From the NCBI GenBank assembly GCA_013397455.1, contig VYZB01000121.1, positions 1,292,219-1,356,218 on the forward strand: 64,000 nucleotides of DNA. Reading direction: 5' to 3'. Shown piece after piece: positions 57,240 to 64,000 of the stretch. Numbering within the stretch: position 1 is the stretch's first letter; every line of letters begins with the position of its first letter. The position numbers and the translations under genes are program-made. This DNA is from Crotophaga sulcirostris (taxonomy: Eukaryota > Chordata > Aves > Cuculiformes > Crotophagidae). A model generated the notes under the pieces. The model ran no database searches and had not been told where the DNA came from. It saw only the letters and a program-made list of their open reading frames with translations.

Positions 57240-57575
57240 TGGAAATAGCCTGGTTCCACCTTTTTTACATCCTTTTTTTCAGGTATTTGTACACAGTGAT
57301 GAGATTCCCCCTTGAGCGTTTTCTTCTTCAGGCTGAACAGCCTCAGCTCAATCAAGCCTTTCCCCACATGACAGGTGCTCCAGTCCTGTAAAGATGTTCA
57401 TGTCGTGCTGAACCCTCTCCAGTATCTCCATGTATCTTTGTACTGGGGTGCTCAGCACTGGACACAGTGCTTCAGGTGTGCCCTGAGGAGAAGCCTGAGG
57501 AAAGAAGGACCACCTCCCTTGACCTACTGACAATACTCCTCCTAATGCAACCCAAGACACTGCTAATTTTTAAAA
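57240..57575 (-). mobile_element. Old CR1 LINE, 5' continuation right of the nested insertion
   Basis: Resumes the diverged minus-strand CR1: 'agcctggttccacc', 'caggtatttgtacacagtgatgagattcccc', 'ttcttcaggctgaacagcctcagctc', 'ccagtatctccatgtatctttgtactggggtgctcagcactgg', 'cttgacctactgacaatactcctcctaatgcaaccc'. Roughly 100 bp of CR1 expected between 56628 and 57240 is absent, so the insertion, or a later event, deleted target sequence. Confidence 0.92.
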
Positions 57576-57652
57576 CTGCTTTAACATAATTATTTTATAA
57601 TAATAAACATAATATTAGAGAGCTTCCAAAGGCTCAGAGAAAATTCTGGTAT

Positions 57653-58434
57653 CTCACAGTATCACCAGGTTGGAAGGGACCTCTGAGATCATCAAGTCCA
57701 ACCTATAAGCCAACACTAACACCATCCTATCACCTAAACCATGGCACCTGACCAGTGCCGAGTACAGGGGGACGATAACTTCTCTGGTCCTGCTGGCCAC
57801 ACTATTCCTAATGCAGGCCAGGATGCCACTGGCCTTCTTGGCCACCTGGGCACACTGCTGGCTCATGTTGAGCTCCCTGTCAACCAACACTCCCAGGTCC
57901 CTTTCTGCCTGACTACTCTCCAGCCACTTTGTCCCCAGTCTATAGCTTTGCATGGGATTGTTGTGTCCAAAATGGAGTACCTGACATTTGGACTTATTGA
58001 ACCTCATCCCATTAGAGTCAGCCCATCTCTCCAGTCTGTCCAGGTCCCTCTGTAGGGCCATCCTACCTTCTAACAGATCAACCCTACCTCCCAGCTTGGT
58101 ATCATCTGCAAATTTGCTGATGATGGACTCAATCCCCTCATCCAGATCATCAATAAATATGTTAAACAGGACTGGACCCAACACCGATCCCTGAGGGACA
58201 CCACTGGTGACTGGCTACCAACTGGATGAAACACCATTCACCACCACTCTCTGGGCTCGGCCATCCAACCAATTCCTAACCCAGCACAGAGTGCTCCCGT
58301 CCAGGCCACGGGCTGCCAGCTTCTCTAGGAGTTTACTGTGGGAGACAGTGTCAAAGGCCTTGCTGAAGTCCAGGTACACCACATCCACAGCCTTCCTCTC
58401 ACCCACCAGGCGAGTCACATGGTCACCTATCTGT
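57653..58434 (-). mobile_element. CR1 LINE with RT motifs A-C, internal deletion and one nonsense codon
   Basis: Young minus-strand copy. On the minus strand, from 58434: VVYLDFSKAFDTVSH (RT motif A, catalytic Asp in L-D-F), an in-frame TAG at about 58215-58217, then [13 protein letters not shown] (motif B), FADDTKLGG (motif C, the F-A-D-D catalytic pair, about 58100-58125), and a thumb region open to 57654. At about 57747 the sequence jumps from the 3' terminal block (catggcac) to the ORF2 block (ctgaccagtgccg), missing about 420 bp present in the copy at 56629. The stop and both RT frames are otherwise in register (58215-58418 and 57654-58184). Non-autonomous. Confidence 0.97.
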
Positions 58435-59378
58435 CTTTGTTCTTATTATGGAGACGTATTACAGAACACTGCCTGCATGTCACTTCCTCCTTTCTCCCTC
58501 ACTCTTTTCCTCTCTACATTCAGTTCCTTCCAAACATTAATTCTTCAGAAAGAGTAAAATAAAGAAGGCAATTAAAACTCTGTAGCTTATTCACTTGCAC
58601 AAATTTACAGTCAGCAAATTATGTTTCATCTCACTCCATCTAAAAACATTTCACCTTAATGTTTTCTAAAGTCCCTTTCATTAATGTCTCTTTCCTTAAC
58701 AGTTCAGTACAAAATCATAATTTAACCTGGTTTAAGGAACAAAAGACATACTAATAAATTTCTGTCCATCAGTGGTGGAGCTACCAGTACTTCTTTTAGC
58801 TACCAGTACACGCGGACTGCAAAACAACCTTGAGAAACTGGGGCAGCAATAGGATGGAAAACATATAAAGAACTAAATGCAAGAAGAAATAAATTGTAGC
58901 TACTCAAAAATGAAAATAGCTAATCAGTAACTTTTTGAAGAGGAGGATTTATTGGTTACAGTGTTCAAATCAAATGACATCTCTTCCAAAGAAGGTACAA
59001 GCAGAACAAAGCTCTTCATTCTCCACCAGGCCAGTGTAAAGTGAGCTCTAACTGCAACACTGCTGAGGCTACTCTGGCTACAGAGCACAGTGGCCAAGTC
59101 AATTTGAGCTGCATGCAAGCTTGGTCTTTCTGGAAAGCTAACATGGCTACATTGCTTAGGACACAGCTCAGGGCACAGAGAGAGATATTCAGCTTTGTTT
59201 GCATTTGTCCTTGGAGACCTACCACAATTGCTAAAGTGTAACATTAAAGACCTCTAGCAATAATAGCATGGATCTCCCACCAAATAAAGCAAGAAAATTT
59301 CCTTTGAAAGTGCCTATCTCTTCCCACAATGATGAAGCCTTCAAACGTAGGTGCTTTGAGTTGCACCTAAATTAGAGT

Positions 59379-59606
59379 GAATAGAATCATAGAAAGTTTT
59401 GAGTTGGAAGGGACCTCAAAGCCCATCCAGTTCCACTCCCCTGCCATGGGCAGGGACACCTCCCACTGGATCTGGGGACTCAAAACCTCATCCAGCCTGG
59501 CCTTGGACACCTCCAAGGAAGGGGCATCCACCGCTGCTCTGGGCAACTTGGGCCAGGGCCTCCCCACCCTCACAGGAAAACATTCCTTCCTAAGATCTAA
59601 TGTCCA
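59379..59606 (-). mobile_element. CR1 LINE 3' fragment (ATTCTATG-tailed)
   Basis: 'aatagaatcatagaaagttttgagttggaagggacc', 'ccctgccatgggcagggacacctcccactggatctggggactc', 'ctctgggcaacttgggccagggcctcc', ending near 'cctaagatctaatg'. 5'-truncated. Confidence 0.95.
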
Positions 59607-62600
59607 CAAAACAGTGAAGTAAAAGCGCTTTTTAAAAGGACTTCATTTTCACATGGGTCTCACTTCATTCTCCCCTGGCCCTGAAAAGCCAGAGTTTGAG
59701 CACACACTTTCCTGAGCAGCATAGAAGGTATCTTCGGGTGAAGAGCTCTCAAGGCCTGAACACTGAGCCAAACACTACTTTCAAGGTGAGAGACAGCTGG
59801 GTATTATAAAACACTTTCACACACCAACAGAAACTGGTAGGCTGCTGAGGAGGCTGTGAAATATATGTGGTTGGAAGCTTTTAAAAAAAAAGCTGAATGA
59901 AAACATTCAGCTCAGATATGCCCTACGCTTCCGGCCAGGGTATTTCCAATAGCTTGTTATGGACTTACTTGAAACCACCCTAGTATAACTCAAAAAAACA
60001 ACCATGATGAGCATTCAGAGGAGATTGTATATCTTCATATGGGCCAAAGGATGTTGTTCTTATAAGTCATCTCTGTTGGGGAGATAAATATCAGGAGTAC
60101 TTTGTTAACAGTCGAATTTCTATCAAAGGGAAGAAATACTTTGTGACTTCTCGGGGCTCCTCCCTGCTCTGTGCTTTGTAATTCTTATTCAAAAACAGGA
60201 GAAGTTTTATCTCAGGACTAAAACTAATCTCTCTATGCATCAATAAGGTCTAGGTGACCTGCCAAAATTCAAGATCTGTAAGGTTATTGTGGTAAGGATA
60301 GAAAGAGATGTCAGAGTCAGGTATTTTTCCATACTCTTTCATCTGTTTCACAGTTCAAAGCCTTTAGTCATCTCTTCCAGTGTTAACCTACCTTTCATGT
60401 TTTTTGTTTCTCCTTAGGTACTTTCCATGATCATGTCAGACTTCTGCATCTTGTCTGTTTTGGTGCATTGTTTCTTTCCCATATCAGCAAGCACCCAGTT
60501 CAAAAGAGTATCAGTGACATCTCTTGTTATTTCAAACTCTGCATGGATGGCTTTGCTTTTGTTGTGGAGGCAGACATGCATTCAGTTTTGAAAATTATAT
60601 TGCCTAAGAAACTTCTGTAAAAGAAACCCACCAGCAACTGTGCAACAACCTTAAACAAATGACAACTGTTGAAACTCAGTATTTAAACCAGAGACAAGCC
60701 ACTATTACAAAAACTAATTTAAAATACTATAATAAGATTTTTTAGTATAGAAAAGCTTTGAAGTATATAATTTCTTAACCTATGTCACAAATGAGTGTGA
60801 AACAAAAGTGACCTGTAGAATAAGAAGACCCTTGAAGAAACTGAGGGACTGAATATTTCATATACATATCAATAAGTTTCTGGCAATAGGAAAAAAATCC
60901 TACAAAAGATAAAACAATTCTCAACAGATCAACGATTTCCACAATAAGCAGAGAGGGCACAAATTTCTTTATTGAAAATCTGGAATCCTTTTAGCTACAA
61001 GGATACCAGCACTTTTCTTTTTAATAATGTGGCCTTTTTTTTATGATCTGAAGAAAGTAGGTGATACTTGCATGCTTTGGCCATGCTAGAATCAGAAAGA
61101 AATCACCTCTGGAAAGAAGTTCAGAAAAAAGTTCTGAAAATACACTGATATCTTTCACACAACAGAGAGGAATAGGGGTGAGCAAATTTCAGTCCTAATA
61201 TTCTGAGCTACTGATGAGCCCTCATGCAATAAAGAATCATGAAGACCAGACTATGATACCTCCACATACTGAAACTGGACAAGAGAGAGAAATAAAAGTT
61301 CTAAGACGAGAAACCTTCCTTCCTTAATTGCAGTAAACATAGGATAATCCTAAATGAACATAAAGAAAAACCTTTCGAAGTAAAGTGTTTGATATTGCTT
61401 TATTTCACTGTGGCTTCTATTCAAGAATCATATTTATATCATCTTCAGAGGTCCCATAGAGAAAACAAAATTCTGAGAGTCCTCAAGTCAAGGAGAAGGG
61501 AAAGTGCTTACAAAAGAAGAGTAAGTGTTAATTTTAAACTGTTCCATGTGTCTTAGCATCTAGATTTAAATAAAATACCTCTCAAAATTTAATAAACATG
61601 ACAATATTTTAAATACAACAGTATGTTTGCTGATGGTTAATACTTAGTTTAGTGTTTGTTTTAAAGTACAATTATCTACTTGGATTTTATAAAACTCAGT
61701 ATAACTCACAAAAGATTTCTTACAAAAGCCTTGAAGGAATGTATCTAAATCCAACAATGATGGCATACTGTACTGTAAATAACTATATATACAGAAACCT
61801 TTAAATTAGATCACCCTATAATTTGAAGCAATGAGTGAAGCAAAGTGTTTCTAAAGCATTTAAAAACCTTTTTAATAACAGAAATCTGATTACAACATAG
61901 CCCCTATTGCTTTTGTATATACTCCCATTACCTTTATATATTCCTATTACTTATTGTTATTTATATATTCCTATTTTTATTCATATTAATCCTATTACCT
62001 ATTATTTTATATACTTTTATAACTGTATATTGATAGATACATTAATGCTTCACGTAGGAATTATAAAAGTTCCCCAAAACAGTGACTCTTTGAAAGTAAC
62101 AATTCTTCCAGAATAACTAAATTAAGTTCAATTTTTGTCTTGACTATTATCATAACAACAATTGTCTTATGAAGTTATGTCCCCATTTAATAACAGACAC
62201 TGGTACTTTTATATTGCCTGCATCTTAAATCTCATTCATTCCTGCATTTGGTGATAGCTGTAGCTCTTGAAGTAAAAGCACTGAAGAAATCTAGATTATG
62301 TTCTAAAATAACCTCCAGTGTAGCTTGTTTCTTGCTCTAAGACACATAAAGCACTACAGTGCACAACTGAACTTTAAACAATAAACGGAATCACAAGAAT
62401 TAGCATTTAAAAATGCTACATTTAAAAAAAATATTGTAATTTACTTGTACAAAGTAAGTGATATAAAATCTTCACCTATTATCACTCTGTATATATGCTT
62501 ATTTTATTAACATACTTTTTTCTTTCTGTTAAGTGCCACTTGAATACTAGCAATATATATGAAACTTAGGTGAAGTAAAATATAAGGAATTCTTATCCAA

Positions 62601-64000
62601 AATTCTCTGTACTGTAACTTCAGGTCATAAAGAAAAAGAAAGCTAAAGCCACAGGACTGATCTTATCTCAATTAAAAAATCAGGAAAAAAAAAGAAGAGA
62701 ATAATGAAGGAAAATGGCAATATCAATAAACCAGGAATCTCATCCACCTTACCCCCAAAATGAGGAATATATCGTATTGATAAGGACATGGCAAAAATGA
62801 ACAGACTTAGAGAATCTTAACACAAACATCATTTCCATTGTAAAAGACTCCAAACACTCTATAGGATGCCTTGAGGCCTGGGTCTTTTTCTGGAAAAGAA
62901 AAGCAACAAAAATAGGGCAAAGGTATTAAGGACTTGCAGAGACAGAGACACTTACGCAGCCTTACAGTGGGGTTTGTGAGAGAGCTGAAAGGGATCAAGA
63001 TATGCAGGATATTCTGCTCCTGAATGTCAGAGACAGTAAATGAACATCTGGTGTCTGCCTGCTGAGAGGAGGAATGGAAAAAGGGTATTGTGGAGTAACA
63101 AGCCTTTAGAGTAATTATTTTCTGCCAACCCTGTCAAACAGCTTTTAATTAGCAATACTTAGCAATTTTGACTGACGATACTTTTAAAAAATTGCTATGT
63201 TCTGTGTTAAAAACAGTTTAAAAGTAAAAGAACTCTTGATTGTGGAGCCCTTAAATGATTTTACTTTTACCTTTTTCTCAGTATAATTTTTCTGATCATT
63301 TTTGAAACTTCAAGGAGATGAATCATGAATTTTACTAAAAATCAACTATATCAGTCTTTCTCAAAATACTTCACTAACCAGTAATTTTTGAGTATGGCAT
63401 TTTCAAACTATGCAAATTGATTAATTTTGTTATTAAATAAACACAAATAAATACGGAGTAACCAATCATGTACAAACTCAACACTCATTCAGAAAAGGAT
63501 TTTTAGCAACTTCCAGATGGAACCTTCATCACTTTCCAATCTAAGAGTTCCAAATGAGTAATAAGGCTCAAAATTCCTTCAGAAAAACTGATACGAACAA
63601 AAATTGTGTTTCTGAAATATATAGGCATAGAAAAGAATTTTGAACTTTAACTTCAGAAAAACAAATGATCAGTACCAAAAGCTAAAATAACTACAGGTTG
63701 CATGACCATAACTATGGCATGTTGCTTCTCTCCAGAACCACTACTGCCCTTCCTTGATCTCTGACCACACGAAGAGCGTATACCCAGCCTTTGGGAGGAG
63801 ATGTAGTCCTGAGGGACAGGTGACAGGAAGGGGACTAAGGACTGCAGCATGTTTTTGGCCTCTCTCTCCTTCCTAGTGCCCCCTCCCCAATGTCCACCTG
63901 CATCTTTTCTCCGCCCCACTGTCAGAAGAACTCCATGGTGAAAAAAACCCCAACTCTTGCTGTTTTACTGGGGTGAGAGATCTTCACTAAGCTGCTTAAA
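59607..64000. other. AT-rich unique stretch to the window end
   Basis: No transposon or gene recognised, apart from the degenerate repeat at 61907-62031. The last 250 bp (63740-63990) is less AT-rich and open on the minus strand (63653-63919, 88 codons). Its peptide is Gly/Arg/Ser-rich and not recognised. Confidence 0.45.
61907..62031. repeat. Degenerate tandem repeat, AT-rich
   Basis: The phrase 'tattcctatta' or 'tcctattacctatt' recurs five to six times at irregular spacing (for example about 61937, 61967 and 61990), giving a translated Tyr/Ile/Pro-rich frame. Period about 20-30 bp, strongly decayed. Confidence 0.65.

Noticed and set aside
57654..58184. 176-codon minus-strand ORF
   Set aside because: A CR1 reverse-transcriptase remnant whose last part reads across an internal deletion junction; described under the CR1 at 57653.
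1..64000. CRISPR arrays, bacterial operons, rRNA or tRNA genes
   Set aside because: None seen; repeats are CR1, ERV, microsatellites and minisatellites of a vertebrate genome, and no cloverleaf or rRNA sequence was recognised.

Overview
This is nuclear DNA from a bird. About two dozen separate CR1 LINE segments lie on both strands. Most are 5'-truncated and end in the 8-bp microsatellite tails typical of avian CR1 (ATTCTATG-type in older copies, GATACTGT-type in younger ones). The rest is AT-rich, intron-like or intergenic sequence. The species cannot be fixed from the sequence. I recognise no complete host protein-coding gene, and no tRNA, rRNA or CRISPR array.

Layout. 1-1486: three minus-strand CR1 pieces in a row. 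1487-9923: mostly unique AT-rich DNA with two CR1 pieces and one good exon-like ORF (6609-6771). 9924-10213: a 15-bp-period minisatellite duplicated in inverted orientation, next to another CR1. 10634-22727: unique DNA with scattered CR1, including a long old copy (21144-21990) and a copy with an aberrant A-rich tail (18696-18990). 22728-37846: mainly unique DNA with an old CR1 carrying reverse-transcriptase sequence (29539-30160), an AT-rich cruciform-prone tract (33122-33262) and several splice-bounded open segments. 41031-44250: a composite endogenous-retrovirus locus. It has plus-strand gag-pro-pol remains of ERV-L (class III) type with lost catalytic residues, a second out-of-order RT start, a probable minus-strand LTR, and beside it a 177-codon minus-strand ORF for a hydrophobic, Cys-tailed protein. 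55690-58434: the richest CR1 zone, with an endonuclease fragment, a young CR1 nested inside an old one, and a CR1 keeping RT motifs A, B and C. 59379-64000: one more CR1, then AT-rich DNA.

The parts do not form a pathway; the window records layered retroelement insertion. Host genes are represented only by candidate exons. Six plus-strand segments (6609-6771, 20039-20096, 24949-25107, 33060-33115, 37050-37124, 40450-40537) have splice-like borders and mutually compatible reading phases, but only RNA evidence could confirm them. The items most worth a second look are the inverted minisatellite, the membrane-protein ORF beside the LTR, the chimeric ERV-L and this exon chain.
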